DNA of 64,000 bases from Crateriforma conspicua (GTDB taxonomy: Bacteria > Planctomycetota > Planctomycetia > Pirellulales > Pirellulaceae), in the NCBI RefSeq assembly GCF_007752935.1, contig NZ_CP036319.1, positions 3,534,001 to 3,598,000 of the forward strand, read 5' to 3'. How positions within the stretch are numbered: the stretch's first letter is position 1; each line of letters begins with the position of its first letter. The position numbers and the translations under genes are program-made. Below the pieces are notes generated by a model. It made no database searches. It was not told the DNA's origin and was given only the letters and a program-made list of their open reading frames with translations. Below, piece by piece: positions 34,579 through 43,600 of this stretch.

Positions 34579-35653
34579 CAGCGATCGGCCGTCGCATTGG
34601 TCGGTCGACGATTCGACGGCTTCGATCCCCGCCGGACGGATCGCGGGAACACGAGTCGGAATTTCGTACGGCGTTTTCTTTGCCGCGGCGGCCGTTTTCG
34701 GGGCTGTCAGCGTGCTGGCCGGTCGGCCGGGAAATTCCGATCTGGTCGCCGCGTCGATCACGGGCGTGGCGGTCTGGTTCAGCGGTCTGATCGTCCAGGC
34801 GGCCGTGTCGATCGGGTTCTGTGCTTTCGCCGGTTTGCGGCTGCGTTCGTTGGTGCTGGGCATCATCGGCGTAGAATTGCCGGTGCACCGGTGGCATCCC
34901 CAGCGGACGGCACTGTTGGTGGTGATCGTCTTGCAAGTTTTAGCGGCGATGGGATTCGTGTTGTGGTTGGTCGGCGCGTCGCATCCGGAATCCAGTTTTG
35001 ACGGTGCCGGTGAATCTGGTGGCTGGGTGTCGTGGATGGCGTTGGGATTCAGTCGCGCCGACGATGCATGGAAAGCCTCCGGTGCATTGATTTGGTTTCA
35101 GATGCTGTGCCAGCTGATCCCGATGCCGCGAACGCTTGGGCGGATCGGTTTGCTGTCGATGGTCGGAACGTTGAACCAGTCGATCCAGATTGAGCCCAAG
35201 CTGGTCGTGATGCGAAAGCTGATCCGCGTTCTTGCGTTTCTGTTGTTCGTCGCGGCACTGGCGATGGCGACCGGATCACCGGGCGGACGGTTGCCGATGT
35301 GGTCGGTGGTGGCTTTGGTGGGCGCGTTTTTGTGGGGATCGTCCGGCGGGAAAGACCTGACGGCTTGGCTGGACAGTTTTGCGGTGTCGACGTTGTCTCG
35401 CGAAGAGAGTGAGACCTGTGCAACGTTGTTGGACGAAGTGCGGCGACGAATCACCGATCGCAAGAACGAGCGTCGGTTGCGAGACGCACACCAGCGCGAA
35501 GTCGGCGAAGCGATGGACGTGGCGCGGTTGGACGACATCTTGGATCGACTGCATCGCGACGGGTTCGACAGTCTGAGCGATGACGAACAACAAGTGCTTC
35601 GTCGGGTCAGCCAGACGCTCCGCGATCGCCCAAAATTTGACGAATCTTCGTAA
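34532..35653 (+). CDS. Site-2-protease-like (M50) membrane protein without catalytic residues
   Basis: The 373-residue product starts at the ATG at 34532, inside the end of the preceding gene. The layout resembles M50B proteases: GTRVGISYGVFFAAAAVFGA, then a helix at the HExxH position, LIVQAAVSIGFCAFAG followed by LRLRSLVLGIIGVEL, and later MLCQLIPMPRTLGRIGL where active enzymes have NLLPxxPLDGGR. The zinc ligands (HExxH and the LDG aspartate) are missing. The C-terminal 70 residues (MDVARLDDILDRLHRDGFDSLSDDEQQVLRRVS) match the short domain often attached to planctomycete rhomboids and M50 proteins. It may be a pseudoprotease that binds membrane helices, working with the zinc-ribbon protein. 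The relation is inferred from pattern only. Confidence 0.55.
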   Translation: MSLPKRSPNRTAKPDDSDRPSHWSVDDSTASIPAGRIAGTRVGISYGVFFAAAAVFGAVSVLAGRPGNSDLVAASITGVAVWFSGLIVQAAVSIGFCAFAGLRLRSLVLGIIGVELPVHRWHPQRTALLVVIVLQVLAAMGFVLWLVGASHPESSFDGAGESGGWVSWMALGFSRADDAWKASGALIWFQMLCQLIPMPRTLGRIGLLSMVGTLNQSIQIEPKLVVMRKLIRVLAFLLFVAALAMATGSPGGRLPMWSVVALVGAFLWGSSGGKDLTAWLDSFAVSTLSREESETCATLLDEVRRRITDRKNERRLRDAHQREVGEAMDVARLDDILDRLHRDGFDSLSDDEQQVLRRVSQTLRDRPKFDESS

Positions 35654-36947
35654 GACGCTCGGCCAGCGTGGCTTCGAATCCGCGGTCGGTCGGCTCGTAA
35701 TATCGCCGGTCTTCACCCAAGTAATCTTGCGCGGCAATCCCGCCCTCGGCATCATGCGCATAGACGTAGCCTTCGCCATGCCCCAGCGTTTTCGCACCGC
35801 TGTAATGGGCGTCGCGTAGTGCCGCCGGAACCGCCAGAATCGGTCGATCGCGGACATCACGGCGGGCCGCACCGATGGCTCGCGTTGCGGCGTTGCTTTT
35901 CGGGGCCAATGCCAGATAGGCGACGGTTTGGCTGAGCGTCAGTTGGGCTTCCGGCAAACCGACGAACTCGCACGCTTGCATCGCGGCAACGGCGATGGTC
36001 AGTGCTTGGGGATCCGCGTTGCCGACGTCTTCGCTGGCCAGGATCACCAAACGCCGACACAGGAACCGAATGTCCTCGCCGCCTTCCAGCATTCGCGCCA
36101 GCCAGTACATCGCGGCATCGACATCGCTGCCACGGATTGATTTGATCAACGCGCTGACCAGGTCGTAATGGTCATCACCGGTCGCATCGTAACCCGCCAA
36201 ACGGTTGCCCATCGATTCGGCCGCGGCGGCGCGATCGACTTTGCCGTCACCCGCACTGCCCACGGCGATTTCCAGTGCGGTCAGCGCCCGACGCGCGTCG
36301 CCTTCACAGGCTTCGGCCAGGAAAGCGATCGCGTCATCGTCGACACGGACGTCGTGATCGGCCAAACCTTTGACGGGATCCTGCAGGGCACGTCGCAGCA
36401 GGGTTTCGACGTCGTCCGGGGTCAACGAGGTCAATTGAAACAACTGGCTGCGGCTGATCAACGCACCGTTGACGGCAAAGTGTGGATTGGCGGTGGTCGC
36501 GCCGATCAGCGACACAATGCCGGCTTCCACGTCGGGCAAAAGGGCGTCTTGTTGTGACTTGGAAAAGCGATGGATTTCATCGATGAACAATGCCAAGGGC
36601 GGATCGCCGGCGGCAATTCGGTCACCGGCTTCGGCCAAGACTTCGCGGACATCTTTGACGCCGCTGGACACCGCGCTTAACTGACGCAGTTCCGTTCCCG
36701 TTTCTTTCGCCAACAAATACGCCAGGGTGGTTTTGCCGGTGCCGGGTGGCCCGAACAAGATGATGGACCCCAGCCGTTTCGAATCGATCATACGACGTAA
36801 CAATTTGCCGTCGCCCAGGATCTGGGATTGACCGATATACTGATTCAGACTGTCCGGTCGCATGCGGGCCGCCAGCGGCGCCACGGCGTTCATGTTGTCT
36901 TGTTCGACGTCATCGAATAACGAAGGCGATTGCTTTTTGGCGGCCAA
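35607..36947 (-). CDS. rarA: Replication-associated recombination protein A (RarA/MgsA)
   Basis: This AAA+ ATPase of the clamp-loader clade acts at stalled replication forks. The 446 residues begin with SLFDDV, a possible SSB- or clamp-contact region. Then come MRPDSLNQYIGQSQIL, Walker A ILFGPPGTGKTTLAYL (66-74), Walker B ALFIDEIHRFSKSQQD, and the sensor IGATTANPHFAVNGALISRSQ. The C-terminal tetramerisation domain has SALIKSIRGSDVDAAMYWLARMLEGGEDIRF and ends with DYLGEDRRYYEPTDRGFE, all typical. The start is the only one that keeps the N-terminal motif. The gene ends 47 bases inside the preceding convergent gene. Confidence 0.95.
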   Translation of the reverse strand: MAAKKQSPSLFDDVEQDNMNAVAPLAARMRPDSLNQYIGQSQILGDGKLLRRMIDSKRLGSIILFGPPGTGKTTLAYLLAKETGTELRQLSAVSSGVKDVREVLAEAGDRIAAGDPPLALFIDEIHRFSKSQQDALLPDVEAGIVSLIGATTANPHFAVNGALISRSQLFQLTSLTPDDVETLLRRALQDPVKGLADHDVRVDDDAIAFLAEACEGDARRALTALEIAVGSAGDGKVDRAAAAESMGNRLAGYDATGDDHYDLVSALIKSIRGSDVDAAMYWLARMLEGGEDIRFLCRRLVILASEDVGNADPQALTIAVAAMQACEFVGLPEAQLTLSQTVAYLALAPKSNAATRAIGAARRDVRDRPILAVPAALRDAHYSGAKTLGHGEGYVYAHDAEGGIAAQDYLGEDRRYYEPTDRGFEATLAERLTKIRQILGDRGASG

Positions 36948-37036
36948 GGTTTGCGAACCCGTACGGTTGGAACGGTCAGAAGCGGTGTTTCTGACATAGG
37001 ATGAATTGATCGCTTTCCATCGTCACGGCAAACATC

Positions 37037-37405
37037 ATGTTGGACAACTGGATCAAAGGGCTGACCCAAAATTACGCCCGCTATGACGCGGAATCCAAGG
37101 ACCATGATTTGCGTCCGGTGGCGATGGCGTTGTCCGTCGATGCGATGCGACAACGCCTGGAAAGCTGGACGCAATTGCAAAGTCACTGGTCGGTGATCGG
37201 ACACGAAGGCCGCGACGGTCGTTGTCATTTGCACCTGACGCGGAAGACCCAGCTGTTCGGATTCGTCGACGACATCAACGTGGAAATCGTTCCCGATGCC
37301 AACGGTTGCCTGGTTCACGCGGAAAGCCAATCACGAGTCGGCAAAGGCGATTTTGGCCAAAACAAACGCAATCTGAAAGAACTGCGTCACGGAATCATGG
37401 GCTAA
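37037..37405 (+). CDS. DUF1499-like small protein
   Basis: This 122-residue protein contains the pattern of DUF1499: an alpha helix at the N-terminus, HWSVIGHEGRDGRCHLHLTRKTQLFGFVDDINVEIV, and the polar end VHAESQSRVGKGDFGQNKRNLKEL, where RSxxRxGxxDxGxNxxR is the family hallmark (here QSRVGKGDFGQNKRN). No signal peptide. Function of the family is unknown. The gene is divergent from rarA, with 89 bases between their starts. Confidence 0.72.
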   Translation: MLDNWIKGLTQNYARYDAESKDHDLRPVAMALSVDAMRQRLESWTQLQSHWSVIGHEGRDGRCHLHLTRKTQLFGFVDDINVEIVPDANGCLVHAESQSRVGKGDFGQNKRNLKELRHGIMG

Positions 37406-37514
37406 GGCGGCCGTCGGTTTTCGAAAGTGACGACGACGTGGTATCGCGTTTCGAAAAACGTAACCGTTTGGGGACGCTGCTTTCGCGGATCGAAAGCCGA
37501 CGATGTCGACGGGA

Positions 37515-38534
37515 TCAGTTGTTGTCGCCGATGACGCGTCCGGCGCGGAATGCTTCGGCCATCGCCTCGGGCACTTTCGCTTCGGCCAAAACCAGACGCG
37601 AACGATTCGACGCCACGCGAGCCTTCATTTGCTGTTCTTCCGCGATCGCTTCGGCTCGACGTCGTTCTGCCCGAGCCCGTGCGACCCGCGTGTCGGCTTC
37701 GGCTTGATCGGATTGCAGACGGGCGCCGATGTTTTCACCGACGTCGATGTCGGCGATGTCGATGGAGACGATTTCGAAAGCGGTTTGGGCGTCCAAGCCG
37801 CGTTCCAACACCACGCGGCTGACCATGTCGGGGTTTTCCAGCACATCAAAGTGCGTATCGGACGATCCGATCGAACTGATGATGGCTTCGCCCACGCGGG
37901 CAATCACCGTGTCCTCGGTCGCCCCGCCGATCAACTGTTCCAGATTGGTTCGCACCGTCACGCGGGCGCGGACTTTCAATTCGATCCCGTTCTGGGTGAT
38001 CGCACTTAGCGTTGCTTTGCCGCTGCGTTTGGGATCTGGGCATTCGATGACTTTGGGGTACACGCTGGTTTGGACCGCGTCCAGGACATCGCGTCCCGCC
38101 AAGTCGATCGCGCTGGCTTGATCAAAATCCAAGGGGATTTCCGCACGGTGGGCGGCGATGATCGCATGGATCACGTTCATCACGTTTCCGCCGGCCAAGT
38201 AATGGGCTTCCAAGCGACGTGTGCTGATCCCGTCACGTCGATCGATGTTCAACCCGGCTTGGGCCGCCATGACCTTTGCCTGCACGATCACGTTCGGGTT
38301 GACCTTGGTGAAGTGCATGCGGATCAGCGAAACCAGGCTGACGTCGGCGACCGACATGTAAGCCTGGAACCAGAGCTTGCCGTAACGGATGAAAAAGAAT
38401 CCCAGGACGGCCAGCAAGAACACGCCGACGAAGATGGCGGCCAAAACAATCACGCCAAAAATGCCGCGCCCGGTCTGAGCAATCAATTGCGCGCTTTGCA
38501 AGCAGTCGATCAACGAAGTCGTCAACATGGTCAT
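37515..38534 (-). CDS. floA: Flotillin-like protein FloA
   Basis: This bacterial SPFH-family scaffold organises membrane microdomains. The product has 339 residues, with one N-terminal membrane hairpin ([23 protein letters not shown]). The family core follows: [28 protein letters not shown], then [14 protein letters not shown] and [21 protein letters not shown]. The SPFH/PHB domain has [18 protein letters not shown]. The C-terminal coiled coil is rich in Glu, Ala and Arg ([29 protein letters not shown]). Length is as in other FloA proteins. The gene is single; no NfeD partner is adjacent, which is somewhat unusual because floA often follows an NfeD gene. Confidence 0.92.
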   Translation of the reverse strand: MTMLTTSLIDCLQSAQLIAQTGRGIFGVIVLAAIFVGVFLLAVLGFFFIRYGKLWFQAYMSVADVSLVSLIRMHFTKVNPNVIVQAKVMAAQAGLNIDRRDGISTRRLEAHYLAGGNVMNVIHAIIAAHRAEIPLDFDQASAIDLAGRDVLDAVQTSVYPKVIECPDPKRSGKATLSAITQNGIELKVRARVTVRTNLEQLIGGATEDTVIARVGEAIISSIGSSDTHFDVLENPDMVSRVVLERGLDAQTAFEIVSIDIADIDVGENIGARLQSDQAEADTRVARARAERRRAEAIAEEQQMKARVASNRSRLVLAEAKVPEAMAEAFRAGRVIGDNN

Positions 38535-39090
38535 CGGGGTCTCATAACGAAATGGTTGGCGTGTTCGGGATCATGGCATTGATCCGCGGTGGGGTTTCGA
38601 TGCATTGTTCGCGGCGAATCAAGGGGAAGTGTACACCATCGCCGGTCACCGCAGTCGCCACGGTGACGACAAGCGGCTTGCGGAACGGAATGCGAGTACT
38701 GAAGCAATCATTGTTCATTTGCTGCGCCCGGTCTGCGATTTGCTGCTCTGCGGTTTGCCAATGCTAGGCGACCACGTTTGAACGACAACCAAGGGAGCGA
38801 ATGTTGACAATGCCGCACCGACGGGGCGACGCCTTCGTAGGACGTTCGTTACCTTGTGGTTCGTTGCATTCGTGTTCGCCTTGACAGTTGTCCGGCAAAA
38901 TTCCGACCAAGACAGGATCAAGAAACGACGAAGACGTTGGCGGCGTGTGGAAAAACTGGCGAAGAAGGTGAGGATTCCATGCATTTTGTCGATTCAACGC
39001 TATTTAGCTTTGTCCCCAAACTGTCAAGGGGGTAAGCTTCAATAGACACACCAGCGCGGATGACGCTGCGTGAATCGAAGGGTGAACCAA
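38535..39090. other. Gap of about 550 bases
   Basis: I see no supported gene. Short minus- and plus-strand frames cross it without family resemblance. The floA promoter should lie at the left end. Confidence 0.4.
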
Positions 39091-39438
39091 ATGATTGGAT
39101 TACGAAGCAACACGATGGGATGGACGGCCGGGGATTGGGCCGTGTATCGCAAGAGCAAGATCAGTTCGAAACCCGGACTGAGAGCGGCTAGAGTTGTGGC
39201 CACACCCAAGGGCGAATCGTACAACTACTTGGTCGATAAGTACTGGGTGGTTGAACAGGTCAAATCCGACGGCCGCTTAGTTCTGCGGACGCCCGGTGGC
39301 AAAAAGAATCTGGTCGACAGCGACGATCCGAATCTGCGTCGTCCCAGCCTGTGGGACCGCTTTCTGTTCCGTGAACGGTTCCAATTCATCGAAGAACAGA
39401 TGCAGGATCAACAGGATTCTTCGCCGGACCCTTCCTAG
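39091..39438 (+). CDS. Small conserved-looking protein of unknown function
   Basis: This frame encodes 115 residues from MIGLRSNTMGWTAGDW. An ATG eight codons later (MGWTAGDWAVYRKSK) is equally possible, and one seven codons earlier adds MNRRVNQ. The product is basic and has strands (AGDWAVYRKSKISSK, GESYNYLVDKYWVVEQVKSDGRLVLRTPGGKKNLV) that suggest a small beta-barrel such as a CarD/SH3-like domain, followed by a helix (LWDRFLFRERFQFIEEQMQ). No signal peptide. Codon usage is like the core genes, which supports a real gene. Function unknown. Confidence 0.6.
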   Translation: MIGLRSNTMGWTAGDWAVYRKSKISSKPGLRAARVVATPKGESYNYLVDKYWVVEQVKSDGRLVLRTPGGKKNLVDSDDPNLRRPSLWDRFLFRERFQFIEEQMQDQQDSSPDPS

Positions 39439-39607
39439 GCTCGCTTCGCCAGGGAAATCCGTTTTCATCGGAACTCGCCCGACATCAATAGGTCGCGGCG
39501 GGCATCCGTCCCCCGGCTTGCTTCCGAAGCTGAGGGCTTCTTGGACCCGCAGTTCGCCTGGCCGGCAACGATGGCGTTGCGGATAGCCGCAGGTCGGGGG
39601 CGGTGGT

Positions 39608-40489
39608 TTGGCCGGTTTGGGTGTACGATTGCCGCGCCGATTTCCGTTCCTGCGATCCACCAAACCCATCACGCCTGTTTTGCCACGTCATTCATTTCGC
39701 GTCCGCTTCGACGGCGGGGCCGGTTTTCCGTTGGCCGGGATCGTCGATCGTGACGATTCGCATCCGGACGCTCCGGTGGTGCTTTTCAATCACTGCTTTA
39801 CCTGCAACAAGGACTTGAAGGCGATCGTCCGGATTTCCAGGCGTTTGGCGGACGCCGGATTGACCGTGCTGCGGTACGACATGACGGGATTGGGCGGCAG
39901 TGAAGGGGATTTCGCGCAGACCAACTTTGCCACCAACTTGGCCGATTTGCAAGCAGCGGCCCGGTTCGCCGCCGATCAACTTGGTCCGGTACGAACCATG
40001 GTCGGGCACAGCTTCGGCGGGGCGGCATCGATGATGGCGGCTGGAAATCGGACCGATGACGGGCCGCTTGCGGAATTGGCTTGCCTGGTCACGCTGGCCG
40101 CCCCGAGCGACACGCGGCACTTGGCGGATTTGCTGGTGCACATGGACGGCCGGATCGAAAGGGAAGGTCGCGGCGAAGTCACGATCGGCGGTTTTCGATA
40201 CGCGATCGATCGCCAGATGGTGGAAGACTTTCGCACGCACGATTTGACCGCCGCGATCGCGTCGATCGATCTGCCGACGATGATTCTGCATTCGCCGGTC
40301 GACGAGACCGTCGGTTACGACCAGGCGATTCGCATCCAGTCGCTGATCAACCAACGGCCCGGTGCCGACGCGCTGGCCAGTTTGGTGACGCTGGCAGGGG
40401 CGGACCATTTACTGGTCCGCCAACCGAAAGACCTGACGTTTGTGGCGGATCTGATTGCTGCGATGGTGCATCGGTACGCGGGCAAGTGA
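39608..40489 (+). CDS. Alpha/beta hydrolase (OsmC-associated type)
   Basis: The catalytic domain of about 265 residues has all motifs of the hydrolases often fused to or encoded next to OsmC: FNHCFTCNKDLKAIVRISRRL, VLRYDMTGLGGSEGDFAQTNF, and the nucleophile elbow VGHSFGGAASMMAAG (Ser near 135). The acid is probably in HSPVDETVGYD and the His in LAGADHLL. The OsmC part is absent. The true start is uncertain: the first 28 codons after 39608 are arginine/proline-rich and may be untranslated, but no better ATG follows before the domain. Esterase or thioesterase activity is likely, the substrate unknown. Confidence 0.82.
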   Translation: MAGLGVRLPRRFPFLRSTKPITPVLPRHSFRVRFDGGAGFPLAGIVDRDDSHPDAPVVLFNHCFTCNKDLKAIVRISRRLADAGLTVLRYDMTGLGGSEGDFAQTNFATNLADLQAAARFAADQLGPVRTMVGHSFGGAASMMAAGNRTDDGPLAELACLVTLAAPSDTRHLADLLVHMDGRIEREGRGEVTIGGFRYAIDRQMVEDFRTHDLTAAIASIDLPTMILHSPVDETVGYDQAIRIQSLINQRPGADALASLVTLAGADHLLVRQPKDLTFVADLIAAMVHRYAGK

Positions 40490-40668
40490 AAAATGATTTG
40501 CCGCCGCGACAATTTGTCGTGTATGCTGGAAGGTGTCCAAAGTGACCCCGCCTGCCCGCTTCTAGGGCTACCAGTTCCGCCGTAGATCTTTCGCATCGCC
40601 CTGACGCGAATGTGGTGCTGGACCGGCTATTGATGAATTTCAGATCTCGCTCATTTGTGAGGGATTGA

Positions 40669-43600
40669 ATGAATTTCAAGGCCACACGCATGGCGGCGTT
40701 GCCGTCAGTCGTGCCCACCGGATCCGCGCGTCATGGCGTGCTTTTGCCATTCACCCTGCTGGGGTGTCTGCTGGCGTTTGGTCCCACCGCCGCGCTGCCG
40801 GCCGAGTCATCGAACTCGGATGATCCGGCACCGGTCAGCTATCACCGCGATGTTCTGCCGATCTTTCGTCAAAACTGCTTCGGTTGTCACCAAGCGGCGA
40901 AGGACCAGGGTGATTATCGGATGACGGATTTTGCGTCGCTGGTTGCCGGCGGTGAATCGGAACAATCGGCGATCGTTCCGGGAAAGCCTGACGAAAGCTA
41001 TCTGGTCGAACAGATCACGCCGATCGATGGGGTGGCAGCGATGCCGGCCGCACCGATGAAGGCTTTGGATGACGATGAAGTCGCGTTGGTCCGTCGCTGG
41101 ATTGCCGAGGGCGCGGTTGACGATTCGCCCGCCGATTCGGGGCCACGTTATTCGGCCGATTCGCCGCCTGGATACGCCGGACCGCCGACCATCGCGTCGA
41201 TCGATATATCGCCCGACGGCAGCTTGATTGCGATTGCCGGTTTTCACGAAGTGCTGATCCGCCAAACATCCGGCGGTGATGTGGTGGCACGATTGATCGG
41301 CGAAAGCCCCAGGAACGAATCCGTGCGTTTTTCCCCCGACGGAAAGTCCATCGCGGTGGCGGGGGGACGTCCGGGGGAAGACGGCGAGATCCAGATTTGG
41401 GACGTGCAATCACAGTCGCTGCGGTTATCGGTCCACTTCACCGCCGACACGTTGTCGGGTGCCAGTTGGTCGCCGGATTCCAAACGTTTGGCCTTCGGAG
41501 GGAATGATAACGTCATCCGCGCGATCGATGCGGATACCGGCCAGCAGGTGTTGTTCCAGGGGGCTCATGAAGACTGGATCCGCGATACCGGATTCACCGC
41601 TGATGGATCGCACTTGGTTTCGGTCGCTCGCGACATGTCGTGCAAACTGACCGAAGTCGCGACGGAGCGATTCGTCGACAACATCACGTCGATCACTCCC
41701 GGCGCGTTGTCCGGCGGTCTGAACGGCGTGGCCGTCCATCCGCAGCGCAGCGAAGTCGTGGTCGGCGGTGCCGACGGTGTGGCCAAGGTGTATCGCGTCT
41801 TTCGCGAAACGACACGACGCATCGGAGACGACGCGAACTTGATCCGCCGCTTGCCGGCCTTGAAAGGACGAATCTTCAGCGTTGCGATCGACCCGGCGGG
41901 AACCCGAATCGCTGCGGCGGCAACGCTGGACGGCAAGTCGCAGGTGGCCATTTGGGACTACGATTTTGACGGCACTCTGTCGGACCAGCTGAAGCAGATC
42001 TTGGGCAAACGAGTGTCCGATCGATCGGCCGAAGACAAACAGAAAGTCGAACAGTACCGCGGACGCGCGACAACGACGGTGCTGGACCAGATCATCGATC
42101 AAGTCGTCTATGCGATCCGGTTCGCACCGGATGGCAGCTTGTGGGTGGCCGCCGGCGACAATTCGATCCGACGCTATGACGCGTCCGGCCAAGTCCAGCG
42201 ATTCGACGCGTTGCCGCTGGGCGAGGCCCAGGAAGACGAACGCATTCGCTTCGACGCGACCCAATGGGTCCGCAACGAAGATGACAGTGCTTCGGAGACG
42301 GAACCTCTATCGCTAGACGACCCTGGCGTGATCGAGCGTTTGACGGTCCAGCCGACGGCGATTCGATTCACTTCGCCGCTTCAGTACGCTCAATTGGTCG
42401 TCACCGGACATACCGCCGACGGGTCGACCTATGACCTGACGCGACATGCCCGATACGAAAGTCGGCGAAACATCTTGGTCGGCACTCGGACGGCTTTGGT
42501 GCGTCCAGTGATCACCGGTCAGGACACGCTGACGATCCGCTTTGGCAAGGCCACGGCGACGATCGATGTGTCGGTCGAAGACATGACGCCGGAAATGTCA
42601 CCGGAGTTCGACGGTGGAGCGACACCGGACTTCATCCGCGACGTCAATCCCGTGCTCAGCCGTCTGGGGTGCAACCAGGGAACCTGCCACGGTGCGCAAG
42701 CGGGCAAGAACGGCTTCAAGCTTTCTCTGCGTGGCTACGACCCGATCTTTGACATTCGCGCACTGACCGATGATCTGGCCGCGCGTCGAATCGACCCGGC
42801 ACACCCGTCGGAATCATTGATGTTGCGCAAACCGCTGGGGCTGACCCCGCACGAAGGCGGCGTGTTGATGCAGCCCGGCGACCCGTCGCACGTCATTCTG
42901 CGTCGCTGGATCCATGCCGGTTCGCCGCTGGACATGACGACCCCGCGGGTGAAGTCGATCGAAGTGTTCCCCAAAGACCCGGTGGTCCAAAGCACCCGCG
43001 ATCGTCAACAAGTTCGCGTGGTCGCCACGTATGCCGACGGGATGCAGCGTGATGTCACTCGCGAAGCGTTTATCGAAAGCGGTAACACGGAAGTCGCGAC
43101 GGTGGCGTCCGGCGCGATTCTGTCGGCGGTCCGTCGCGGCGAAGCACCGATCTTGGCCCGTTACGAAGGCGCCTATGCGGCGACAACGCTGACCGTGATG
43201 GGCGACCGTTCGCAATACCAGGCGGTCGACGTTCCCTATTACAACCGCATCGACGAATTGGTCGCGGCAAAGTGGCGGCGGATGAAGATCGTGCCCAGTG
43301 ATCTGGCGGACGATCTGACATTCCTGCGGCGGGTGCACTTGGATCTGACTGGCTTGCCGCCGACCGCCGATGATCTACGTCGTTTCGAAGCCGACCCGCG
43401 GCCGTCGCAGTTGAAGCGTGCCGAGGTCATCGACCAATTGATCGGAAACGAAGCGTTCGTGGAATACTGGACCAACAAGTGGGCCGACTTGTTGCAGGTG
43501 AACCGCAAGTTCTTGGGTGTCGAAGGCAGCAAGGCATTCCGCGATTGGATCCGACAAAGCGTCGTCGACAACAAGCCGTACGATGAATTTGCACGCGAAA

